DNA of 14,506 nucleotides, from the NCBI GenBank assembly GCA_039934635.1, contig JBDTLT010000132.1, positions 1 through 14,506 on the forward strand. Reading direction: 5' to 3'. Origin of the DNA: DATLFA01 sp039934635. GTDB taxonomy: Bacteria; Actinomycetota; Acidimicrobiia; Acidimicrobiales; WLNW01. Both the position numbers and the translations under genes were made by a program. This document shows, piece after piece, positions 6,580 through 13,518 of this stretch. Under the pieces are notes generated by a model, which was not told where the DNA came from, ran no database searches, and saw only the letters and a list, made by a program, of their open reading frames with translations. Position 1 is the first letter of the stretch. Each line of letters starts with the position of its first letter.

Positions 6580-7170
6580 ATGAGCAAGGCGGAAGGGGGA
6601 CAGGGCAAGGCGGAATTGGGACAGGGCAATGCCGCGCTCGCCGCGTTGCGGGCCGGCGACCTCGATGCCTTCAGCGATTGGCTGCACACCACCAACTTCG
6701 CCACCACCACCGACGCGGGGGAGACGCTGCATTCGATCGCCCACACGATCGTCGCCGAGGGCCTGGACGCCGGCTTCGCGCCGACCGCCACCGTCGACGA
6801 GATCACCGCCATCCTCGCAGGCCGCTGCGGCATCGCCATAAGTCCCACTGCGCTCGCCGGCCCCGACGGTTCGCAATCGAGACGCGCGCTCATCGAGTCG
6901 GGCCGGCTCGACGACGCGGCCATACGACGCGAGCTGTTAGCGGCGCATGACGAGATCGTGCGCTTGCGCGCCAAACGGGACGCGCTCGAGGCGAAGGTCG
7001 ACGAGCTTTCGGGTGCCCGAGTGCTCGCGGACCAACTCGCGGCCGAGCTCGAGCGCGACGAATGGATACGGGCACGATTGCGCCGCCTCAAGAGCACACG
7101 TCCGGTGCGCGGGTTGATCTACGTCCGGCGCAGAGTTCAGTCGCGGACGAAGTCGGCCACGAGTCGCTGA
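6580..7170 (+). CDS. Coiled-coil protein of unknown function in a glycosyltransferase locus
   Basis: 196 residues; no family recognised. Residues 3-16 are a duplicated heptad (KAEGGQG, KAELGQG). Residues 17-110 look like a compact helical region (ALRAGDLDAFSDWL, then TVDEITAILAGRCGIAIS) without catalytic motifs. Residues about 112-170 are heptad-rich, with alternating Leu/Ala/Val and charged positions (LRAKRDALEAKVDEL), suggesting a coiled coil. The tail 165-196 is very basic (many Arg) and could touch membrane phospholipid, a polyanion or a partner. There is no signal peptide or membrane helix. The GGAGGG site fixes the ATG at 6580. The start is 19 bp from a divergent glycosyltransferase and the 3' end overlaps a convergent one by 34 bp, so it is embedded among glycan genes. 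A scaffold or regulator of the transferases is a guess. Confidence 0.7.
   Translation: MSKAEGGQGKAELGQGNAALAALRAGDLDAFSDWLHTTNFATTTDAGETLHSIAHTIVAEGLDAGFAPTATVDEITAILAGRCGIAISPTALAGPDGSQSRRALIESGRLDDAAIRRELLAAHDEIVRLRAKRDALEAKVDELSGARVLADQLAAELERDEWIRARLRRLKSTRPVRGLIYVRRRVQSRTKSATSR
6586..6627 (+). repeat. Two-copy 21-bp tandem repeat in the coiled-coil gene
   Basis: Copies at 6586-6606 and 6607-6627 differ at 2 of 21 positions (GG versus TT in the middle). Because 21 is a multiple of 3 the frame is kept, and each copy encodes seven residues, KAEGGQG and KAELGQG. It looks like a recent duplication or slippage product and could vary in copy number between strains. Confidence 0.85.
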
Positions 7171-8129
7171 GCGCTCTCCGTGCGCCGTCGCGCGATGCGA
7201 CGGCGGGCGCGCAACGCGTACAGAGAGTGGCGCAGCGCGCCGCCGTAGGACCTCACGCGCGCGGCGACGGTGCCGATGCGGGGGCGGCGACCGCGGCCGA
7301 GTGGTGCAATCGCGTCGGTCCACAGATACGAAGCAGTCGACAGCGGAAATCGCAATAGTTCGCGCAGGGCCATCGCCGGCGGCGCGTTCTTCATCAGCGT
7401 CAACAGTCGATTGCGTTCGCTGTAGTAACGGTGCGTGGGCGAGCCCACACCGACCGTCGCCGCATGGTGATGGTGCACGATGCTGGCGGGCACGAATCGG
7501 TAGCGCCAGCCACGGGAGCGACCGCGCCACGACAGGTCGATGTCCTCGTAGTAGAGGAAGAACCGCGTGTCGAAGAGCCCGACATCGTCGAGATACTCGC
7601 GGCGTAGCAGGACGGCTCCCCCACTCCACGCGAAAACTTCGCTCGGCTCGAACGTGCCCGCGGTGTGCACGACGCCCATACCGCGATCGCGCGCGTAGCC
7701 ATTGGTGCGCACTTCGCAACCCGCGTTGTTGACGATCTCTCGACCCTCCTCGTCGCGCGCGACGAAGAGCATCAGCGGACACGCCGCGCCAAGTCGCTCA
7801 TCGGCCACCAATGCGGCGACGAGCGGGCCCAACCAGTCGGGATCGACGAGGGCGTCCGGATTCACCAGCGCGACGAAGTCGACATCGGTGAGATCGCCCA
7901 TGGCGAGGTTGTTGGCGGGGAAGCCGACATTGCGACCCGACCGCAGCACCCGTACCGCGGGGAACCGGGTGGCGACATCGTCGGCCGAGCCGTCGGTCGA
8001 TGCGTTGTCGACCAGCACGACATCGAGGGAGTCGGCGGGCCAGCGCGACTCGAGGACCGACGCAACCGCTCGTTGCACCATCTCGCCGCCGTTGAAGTTG
8101 AGAACGATGACCCGTACCCGCGCCGTCAC
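7137..8129 (-). CDS. GT2 glycosyltransferase, rhamnosyltransferase (WbbL)-like
   Basis: 330 residues from the chosen GTG. It opens with the GT2 fold (VRVIVLNFNGG), then VLVDNASTDGS (38-48), NVGFPANN (67-74), the metal-site equivalent VNPDA (89-93), and the acceptor-side motif FFLYYEDIDLSWRGRSRGW (190-208) followed by PASIVHHHH. This set is typical of WbbL/RfbF-type transferases that add rhamnose or related sugars to lipid-linked oligosaccharides at the inner membrane face. The basic C-terminus (RARRRIARRR) may bind membrane. An in-frame ATG at 8204 would overlap the divergent gene and add 25 residues unlike the family. GTG at 8129 begins just before the first strand and follows a near-consensus -10 by 7 nt. 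The donor sugar cannot be read. Confidence 0.87.
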   Translation of the reverse strand: MTARVRVIVLNFNGGEMVQRAVASVLESRWPADSLDVVLVDNASTDGSADDVATRFPAVRVLRSGRNVGFPANNLAMGDLTDVDFVALVNPDALVDPDWLGPLVAALVADERLGAACPLMLFVARDEEGREIVNNAGCEVRTNGYARDRGMGVVHTAGTFEPSEVFAWSGGAVLLRREYLDDVGLFDTRFFLYYEDIDLSWRGRSRGWRYRFVPASIVHHHHAATVGVGSPTHRYYSERNRLLTLMKNAPPAMALRELLRFPLSTASYLWTDAIAPLGRGRRPRIGTVAARVRSYGGALRHSLYALRARRRIARRRTESAQRLVADFVRD

Positions 8130-8136
8130 CGGCAAA

Positions 8137-8142
8137 GAACTA
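8137..8142 (-). promoter_or_regulatory. Near-consensus -10 box for the WbbL-like gene
   Basis: Minus-strand TAGTTC matches TAnnnT except for the last base and lies exactly 7 nt before the GTG at 8129, the spacing seen at 1157, 1196 and 9734. It supports GTG over the upstream ATG. Weak alone. Confidence 0.3.
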
Positions 8143-8188
8143 GCGTCATTCCGCCCCGAACCCACGGATACTGGCCGAAACTTCCGAG

Positions 8189-9712
8189 ATGCCGACCCCC
8201 CCACACGCCGACCTCTCGCCGGCCGCCGACCGCGACGGACTGCCCCGCTGGCTGATCGCCGCGGTTGCCGCCGCCGGCGTGGCCCTGCGGTGGTTCGTGC
8301 TGGCGGGTCCGCTCGGCGGCCTCGACAGCGACGAGGCGGTATCGGCCCTCGTGTCGCGCGAGATCACCCACGGTCGCTTCCCCGCGCTCATCCCGGGGCT
8401 GCGCGCCGGTGGCACGTTGCTCGCGTATCCGCGGGCATTGGTCCTCGCACTTACCGGTCAAAGCAGCCTCGCGGCCAAGCTGTGCGAGGTGGCGGTGTTC
8501 GCCGCCGCGTGCGTCGTTGTATGGCGTGTCGGGCGGCGTATGTTCAGCGAGCGCCACGGCCAGATCGCGGCTCTGTTGATGTGGATCTATCCCGCGGCCA
8601 CCGTCTGGGACTCGACCAAGGTGCGTCTCTACTACACCGTTGCGTTGCTGCTCGTCGCGCTGGGCATGTTGTTCGCAATGCGACTCTACGAGCACCCCGA
8701 TAACGCGCGCGACGTTGCCGTGTTCGGTGCGATCGGCGGCCTGTGCGTGTGGACGCATCCGATGGCCATGTACGCATTCGCGCCAACCGTCGTGTGGTTG
8801 CTGATCTGCCGGCCCGCCGTCGCCCGCAAAGTGGCAGTGTTCGTCGCCGCCGCAGTGGGCGCGTCTCTACCGTGGCTCGTACACAACGCGCGCACCGACT
8901 GGGGCTCGCTGCGACAGCCGCTGCCTTCGGCGTCGAGCACGTTCACGCAACGCTTCGAAGGTTTCTTCCGCGGGTTGTTGCCACGCTTGACCGGATTGCG
9001 GCACTTCTACAACGGCCCCTGGTTCTTGCGACCATGGTCGCAGATCATCTTCGTCGTGCTCGGCCTCATCGCGATCGTCGCGATCGCGCGCTGGCGAGGC
9101 AACCGCACGCTCCTCTTGGCGATCTGCATTGCGTACCCTCTGCTGTTCTCGATCCCCCGCAACAGCGTGTTCGTCGCCGAGCCGCGCTACGGCGTGCCAT
9201 TCGTGCCGGTGCTCGCGATCAGTGCCGCGGCGTTGATCGTGTGGGTCAGCCAGGCGCGCCTCGTCCCGATCACCGCCCTGCTCGCATTCGCCGCGCTGCT
9301 CACCGCGGTGTCGCTGCAACATGTGATCGACGACAGCGAGAGCATCGCGATACAGGCAACGGTGTTGCGCCCGATCTCGACCGACCCCGTCTGGCAGGCG
9401 ATCGCCGACCGAGATCTACAGGCCGTCTACGCCGACTACTGGTTGGCCTATCGATTGGTGTTTCAAGACCGGCGCGACGTACTGGTGATCCCTCTGTCGG
9501 GTGACTACTACGGCATCGGGGGCAAGCACCAGCAAGGTGCCGACGCCGCGTTCTTCTACCGAGACTCGGGCTGCCTCGCCGGCTGGCTCGACGTGGTCAA
9601 GGGCATGGGCCTGACGGCCACCACCGAACCGATCGGCGACTACGTGTTGGTGCACACCCCACAGGCCATACCGGTGCCGGTGATCGCGGCCACCATGACG
9701 GCCCGCTGCTGA
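8189..9712 (+). CDS. GT-C membrane glycosyltransferase (PMT/ArnT-like)
   Basis: 507 residues with roughly ten hydrophobic segments. After the first helix (21-40) comes the catalytic loop GGLDSDEAVSALVSREITHG, with Asp46, Asp48 and Glu49 in the position of the conserved acidic pair of GT-C enzymes. The external loop near 328-340 carries AEPRYGVPFVPV, the RYxxP signature of PMT/ArnT-type enzymes. Residues from about 380 form a soluble domain, presumably outside. Family members move a sugar from polyprenyl phosphate onto a protein, lipid or glycan on the outer membrane face. The next gene resembles the enzyme that makes such donors, and the two are probably co-transcribed or coordinated (21 bp gap). 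The start is the first ATG that keeps helix 1; no ribosome-binding site or TAnnnT box lies close to it. The acceptor is unknown. Confidence 0.85.
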   Translation: MPTPPHADLSPAADRDGLPRWLIAAVAAAGVALRWFVLAGPLGGLDSDEAVSALVSREITHGRFPALIPGLRAGGTLLAYPRALVLALTGQSSLAAKLCEVAVFAAACVVVWRVGRRMFSERHGQIAALLMWIYPAATVWDSTKVRLYYTVALLLVALGMLFAMRLYEHPDNARDVAVFGAIGGLCVWTHPMAMYAFAPTVVWLLICRPAVARKVAVFVAAAVGASLPWLVHNARTDWGSLRQPLPSASSTFTQRFEGFFRGLLPRLTGLRHFYNGPWFLRPWSQIIFVVLGLIAIVAIARWRGNRTLLLAICIAYPLLFSIPRNSVFVAEPRYGVPFVPVLAISAAALIVWVSQARLVPITALLAFAALLTAVSLQHVIDDSESIAIQATVLRPISTDPVWQAIADRDLQAVYADYWLAYRLVFQDRRDVLVIPLSGDYYGIGGKHQQGADAAFFYRDSGCLAGWLDVVKGMGLTATTEPIGDYVLVHTPQAIPVPVIAATMTARC

Positions 9713-9720
9713 GCGGCGAG

Positions 9721-9726
9721 TACGAT
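9721..9726 (+). promoter_or_regulatory. Candidate internal -10 box before the GT2 synthase gene
   Basis: TACGAT is a full TAnnnT match, lies in the 21-bp gap after the GT-C stop codon, and ends 7 nt before the ATG at 9734. This would give a leaderless transcript for the synthase and methyltransferase independent of the upstream gene. Confidence 0.5.
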
Positions 9727-9733
9727 CCGAGCG

Positions 9734-10462
9734 ATGTGGAACGGCCGTACCATCGCTGTCGTGTTGCCGACGTATCGAGAGCGCAACAGCATCGCCGCGG
9801 TCGTCAAAGGTTTCGAAGCGCTGGGCGTCGTCGACGACATCGTGGTCGTCAACAACAACGCCGAACACGGCACCTCTGCCGAGGTCGCGGCGACGTCTGC
9901 ACGAGAGATCTTCGAGCCCACGCAAGGATACGGATCCGCGATTCAGCGTGGCCTGCGCGAAGTGGACGCCGACCTGATCTGCGTCTGTGAACCCGACGCG
10001 ACCTTCAACCCCGACGATCTGCTGAAGTTGCTGCCCTATTCGGTCGACTGCGACGCCGTCTTCGGTTCGCGCACGGTGTCGACGTTCATCTGGAGCGGGG
10101 CCAACATGACCTGGTTCTTGCGGTGGGGCAACTGGGCGGTCGCGAAGCTCATCGAAGTCCTCTACAACACGCCGTACCTCTCCGACGTCGGCTGCACCTA
10201 CCGGCTGCTCAGTCGGGAGTGCGTCGCCCGTATCCAGCCCGAGTTCCGGTCGCATGGCAGCCGCTTCGGTCTCGAGATGCAACTGCTCGTCGTGGCGACC
10301 GGTGAGCGGTTCGTGCAAGTACCGGTCAACTACCACCCGCGCGTCGGCGAATCCGCCGTCACCGGCGATCTGCGCAAGGCGTTCACGCTCGGCATCGACA
10401 TGATCGGTCTCGTCCTGCGCATGCGCATCGGCCGCGGCCGTCTCCGATCGAAACGGGCATGA
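9734..10462 (+). CDS. Polyprenyl-phosphate-sugar-synthase-like GT2 glycosyltransferase
   Basis: 242 residues, soluble. The GT2 fold starts with IAVVLPTYRERNSI (7-20), like dolichyl-phosphate mannose synthases, followed by IVVVNNN (36-42), GYGSAIQRGL (65-74) and the nucleotide/metal motif VCEPDATFNPDD (84-95), in which Glu replaces the first Asp of the usual DxD. Further landmarks are GSRT (111-114), GANMTWFLRWGNWAVAKLIE (122-141) and DVGCTYRL (151-158). The EPD-type motif with RWGN and DVGCTYRL occurs in a GT2 subgroup of bacterial surface-glycan loci. There is no C-terminal membrane anchor, so it probably works at the membrane surface. Its stop codon overlaps the next start by 4 bp (ATGA), showing tight coupling. 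The likely product is a polyprenyl-phosphate sugar for the neighbouring GT-C enzyme; this is inferred from context, and direct glycan transfer is also possible. Confidence 0.84.
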   Translation: MWNGRTIAVVLPTYRERNSIAAVVKGFEALGVVDDIVVVNNNAEHGTSAEVAATSAREIFEPTQGYGSAIQRGLREVDADLICVCEPDATFNPDDLLKLLPYSVDCDAVFGSRTVSTFIWSGANMTWFLRWGNWAVAKLIEVLYNTPYLSDVGCTYRLLSRECVARIQPEFRSHGSRFGLEMQLLVVATGERFVQVPVNYHPRVGESAVTGDLRKAFTLGIDMIGLVLRMRIGRGRLRSKRA

Positions 10463-11094
10463 GCGACGCCGATTACTTCGCGACCCGCTACACCCCTGAC
10501 TCTCGCCGGCGAGCGGTGTGGCGCCACGTCGCTGCGTATCTGCAGCGCTGGATCAGCCCGACCGCCGATGTACTCGAGCTCGGCGCCGGCTATTGCGACT
10601 TTTCCAACACCATTGCCGCCGGTTCGCGCACGGCCATCGACATCGAACCCAGCTTCGCAACGTTCGCCGACGCCGGCGTCGTCACTGCCGTCGGGCCGTG
10701 CACCGACTTGTCATCGTTCGCCGACGCGACGTTCGACGTCGTTTTCGCGTCGAATCTCTTCGAGCATCTCGAACGCGGCGCGTTGCTCACGACCCTCGGT
10801 GAGGTACGGCGGGTGCTGCGCGGCGGCGGCCGGTTGATCCTCGTACAGCCGAACTTCCGGTTGCGTCCGCACGAATACTTCGACGACTACACCCACGTCA
10901 CCGTGTTCACCGATCGCTCGCTGCCCGACATGCTGGCGGCCAACGGGTTCACGAGCGAGCACGTCGAGGCGCGTTTCCTGCCGCTCACCCTGAAGAGCCG
11001 GCTCTCGTTCGGGCACCGCTTGGTGCCGCTCTACCTGCGGTTGCCGTGGCGCCCGCTGGCCGGACAAATGCTGGTGATCGCCACTCGCCAATGA
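10459..11094 (+). CDS. Class I SAM-dependent methyltransferase
   Basis: 211 residues. Motif I is VLELGAGYCDF (38-48), the acidic ribose-binding end of strand 2 is AIDIEP (59-64), and motif post-I is the FDVVFASNLFEHLERG stretch (92-107). The GGGRLILVQPNFR segment (122-134) is the usual strand after 'LrpGG'. These match the Methyltransf_11 type. Residues 135-150 (RPHEYFDDYTHVTVF) form a tyrosine-rich acceptor-side loop typical of glycan or lipid methyltransferases. The ATGA overlap with the upstream synthase implies co-translation. Likely to methylate a sugar, perhaps capping a growing chain; the acceptor is not determinable. Its stop is 6 bp from the stop of the convergent gene. Confidence 0.88.
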   Translation: MSDADYFATRYTPDSRRRAVWRHVAAYLQRWISPTADVLELGAGYCDFSNTIAAGSRTAIDIEPSFATFADAGVVTAVGPCTDLSSFADATFDVVFASNLFEHLERGALLTTLGEVRRVLRGGGRLILVQPNFRLRPHEYFDDYTHVTVFTDRSLPDMLAANGFTSEHVEARFLPLTLKSRLSFGHRLVPLYLRLPWRPLAGQMLVIATRQ

Positions 11095-11113
11095 CTCGCC
11101 TCAGCGGGCGAGT
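11094..11113. terminator. Candidate hairpin spanning two convergent stop codons
   Basis: ACTCGCC (11094-11100) and GGCGAGT (11107-11113) are perfect inverted repeats with a 6-nt loop. The stem-loop covers the only space between the methyltransferase and the tandem GT4 gene and includes the minus-strand stop codon in its loop. No T-run follows on either strand, so it is only a possible bidirectional terminator. Confidence 0.35.
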
Positions 11114-13515
11114 ATGAACGGCTTGGACGATACGGGGATCACGTCATCGATCACCGCGCGGAGTCCGTGGGCGACGTCGGCGTACGTCCATGATGCGGCG
11201 TGTGCCTGGGCCCGCCGTGTCAGCTCTGCGGCCGTGTGCCCGTCGAAGAGTACGACCTCGAGGCGTCGAGCCAACTCATCGACGTCGAGGTCGATGTTGA
11301 TGACCGTGCCCTTCGGCAGATCGCGGGCGGATGCGACGTTGGTGATCACGGGAACTCCCGCGGCCATGGCGTCGTGCACCGTGCCGGTCGATTCGCCGAA
11401 GTCGACGGTGCGCAGTTGCACCGCGCACCACGCGCGCTGCAACCACGCGCGATAGCCGTCGTCGTCGAGGTATCCCGTGATGTGCACCGCGTCGGAGATG
11501 CCGAGCGCCGCGGCGCGTTCTTCGATGCGGCGCCGCGAGTCGGCGGTGCACGAACCGGCGAACACGAGTTGCACTCGCTGCGCCAACCGACCGACTGCAT
11601 CGACGATGCGCTCCGGGGCCTTGCGCGCCGCGCAAAAGCCGAACGACACCACGAGCGGCGTCGTGTCGCGGGATACGCGTTCGAACGACGACACCGGCGC
11701 AAACGCGTGTGGCAACACGCTGATGGCCGGCGGCGCGCCGCCGGCAACCTCGAGGTCGCGCAGCAGCAGCGCCCGCGCCGTCGGCGATTGCACGATGACC
11801 GCTTTCGCCCCGGCGACGACGCTCGCCGCGAACAACGGGCCGCGCTCGATGGCCGCGTCGTAGGCCGGCGAATCCGCGAACAGGTCGGCCGGATACGCGC
11901 TGCCATAAGTGGCGACCAATTCGTCGCGCATCACATCGCGGACATCACGTTGTCGTCGCTCCCCCCGCCAGCCCAGGCGTTCCTCGTAGACGAGCCGTTC
12001 CGCGAACTCCAGCAGCAGGCCGACGACGTTGACGTCGTGCAGCCACACGATCCCGGGGAAGCGGCGCGCCCGTTCGAACGTCTCGATGTGGACCCGGCTC
12101 GTGCCGATGGCGTACACGATGGCGTCGTAGTCGCCCGGATTCGTCGTCGCACCGAGCGCGGATGCCGGGAAGACACGAGCCGCCACGACATCGGGCGGCC
12201 ACGCACCGACCGGCGAAGCCTCGGCGTAGACGTCGAGCTCGTAGTCGTCGCGCGACCACGCGTCGAGCACCCGCTCGGTATACACCGCGACGCCCGATGC
12301 CACCGGCGGTAGCGGCCCCACGACCGCGACCCGCGGCCGGCGCGCGCGACGCAGCGGCGGAGCCGGGCGTTCGAGGCGCTCATAGGCGTCGAGCGTGCGC
12401 TGCGCGACACGCTCCCACGTGTGCACGGTCGCGGCACGGGTCGCCGCACCCAGCAGCCCGTCGCGGAACGGCCCATCGACCAGCGCGCGCGCCATCAGGT
12501 CGGCCAGCGCGTCGGCGTCGTCCGCAGCGAAGGTCGACGGCGGGTAGTCGAGCACCTCGGGCAACGAACCGCGGTCGGACGACAGCGACGCCGCGCCGCA
12601 ACGAGATGCTTCGGCGACCGGTAGGCCAAAGCCTTCGTAGCGAGAGGGAAACACGTTGAGCCTCGTCGCCTGGTAGAGCGAGACCAACAGCTCGTCGGGC
12701 ACGAAATCGGTGATGACGAGTTCGTCTTCGCGCAGCCCCACGTCGGCCGCGAGCCGGCGCCACGTGCGGATGCCGACGGCCGGCGCGGCGCAGGCGATGA
12801 CCAGTTGATGCGCGGCACGGACATCGGCCGGCAATCGAGCGAACGCCCGGATCAACGTCTCGGCGTTCTTGCGCCATTCGAAGGCGGGCACGCACATCAC
12901 GAATGGGCGCGTGATCTGCGGCCACGCCAACCGCACCGTCTGCACCGGGTCATCGCCGGGAGCCGGTGGACGAAAGCGATCGGAGACGCCGGTGCCGACC
13001 GTGACGATGCGTTCCTCTTCGATACCCAGTTGTTCGATGAAATCGCGGCGTGTGCATTCGGAGATGGCGAGCAGCAGATCGGCGGTTTGCACACGGCGCA
13101 ACCGGCCGATGTTCTGCTCACGCCGATCGACCTGACGCAGGTACGGATCGTCGAAGATGAACGGAATGAGGTCGTAGACCACCATCACCTGCGCGTCCAC
13201 CCGCGACAAGAAGCGCGGCATCGCGACTTCGACCATCGTGGGCTCTTCCATCGGCGACATCACGTGATAGGCGATCGGACCGTCACCGAGCCGCGCCCGG
13301 TCGAGATGTTCGGCCGTGTTCGTGACAACGAGCCCGGACTCACGAAGATCATCGGGCAACGCACGGTGCGCGATCACGGGGTTGACGGCGATCGCCTCGA
13401 TCGGCGCGCCGGCGCGTAACAACGCTCGGGTCATCTCGACCGCGTAGCGCCCCATGCCGCGATGGCCCGAATCAGGGCTTTGCGCCACCTGCAGGTCGAC
13501 GATGATGCGATGCAT
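11101..13515 (-). CDS. Tandem GT4 glycosyltransferase (two GT-B domains in one chain)
   Basis: 804 residues, cytoplasmic. The first GT-B unit (1-385) has the N-terminal loop DSGHRGMGRYAVEMTRALL, VYDLIPFIFDDPYL (113-126), a SECTRRDF helix (152-159), the phosphate-binding segment MCVPAFEWRKN (207-217) and the donor site SRYEGFGLPVAEA (291-303) with an intact E-x7-E pair (Glu294, Glu302). The second unit (394-804) has GPLPPVASGVAVYTERVL (400-417), VWLHDVN (490-496), VVSFGFCAARKAPERIV (622-638) and donor loop DFGESTGTVHDAMAAGVPV (705-723). Here Glu708 is kept but the second Glu position is Ala716. GT4 enzymes of this type add mannose, rhamnose or other sugars to lipid-linked glycans. The fusion probably adds two consecutive sugars. 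It follows the upstream gene after 3 bp, so the pair is one operon. Confidence 0.9.
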   Translation of the reverse strand: MHRIIVDLQVAQSPDSGHRGMGRYAVEMTRALLRAGAPIEAIAVNPVIAHRALPDDLRESGLVVTNTAEHLDRARLGDGPIAYHVMSPMEEPTMVEVAMPRFLSRVDAQVMVVYDLIPFIFDDPYLRQVDRREQNIGRLRRVQTADLLLAISECTRRDFIEQLGIEEERIVTVGTGVSDRFRPPAPGDDPVQTVRLAWPQITRPFVMCVPAFEWRKNAETLIRAFARLPADVRAAHQLVIACAAPAVGIRTWRRLAADVGLREDELVITDFVPDELLVSLYQATRLNVFPSRYEGFGLPVAEASRCGAASLSSDRGSLPEVLDYPPSTFAADDADALADLMARALVDGPFRDGLLGAATRAATVHTWERVAQRTLDAYERLERPAPPLRRARRPRVAVVGPLPPVASGVAVYTERVLDAWSRDDYELDVYAEASPVGAWPPDVVAARVFPASALGATTNPGDYDAIVYAIGTSRVHIETFERARRFPGIVWLHDVNVVGLLLEFAERLVYEERLGWRGERRQRDVRDVMRDELVATYGSAYPADLFADSPAYDAAIERGPLFAASVVAGAKAVIVQSPTARALLLRDLEVAGGAPPAISVLPHAFAPVSSFERVSRDTTPLVVSFGFCAARKAPERIVDAVGRLAQRVQLVFAGSCTADSRRRIEERAAALGISDAVHITGYLDDDGYRAWLQRAWCAVQLRTVDFGESTGTVHDAMAAGVPVITNVASARDLPKGTVINIDLDVDELARRLEVVLFDGHTAAELTRRAQAHAASWTYADVAHGLRAVIDDVIPVSSKPFILAR

Positions 13516-13518
13516 GAC

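Noticed and set aside
6586..6627. The tandem repeat considered as a CRISPR or regulatory iteron array.
   Set aside because: Only two adjacent copies without spacers, in frame inside a gene.
6561..7097. Extending the multi-domain glycosyltransferase to an ATG at 7097.
   Set aside because: The extra 179 residues are antisense to the coiled-coil gene, which has its own ribosome-binding site, and they show no domain.
8130..8204. ATG at 8204 as start of the WbbL-like gene.
   Set aside because: It would overlap the divergent GT-C start and add 25 unconserved residues; GTG at 8129 fits the family.
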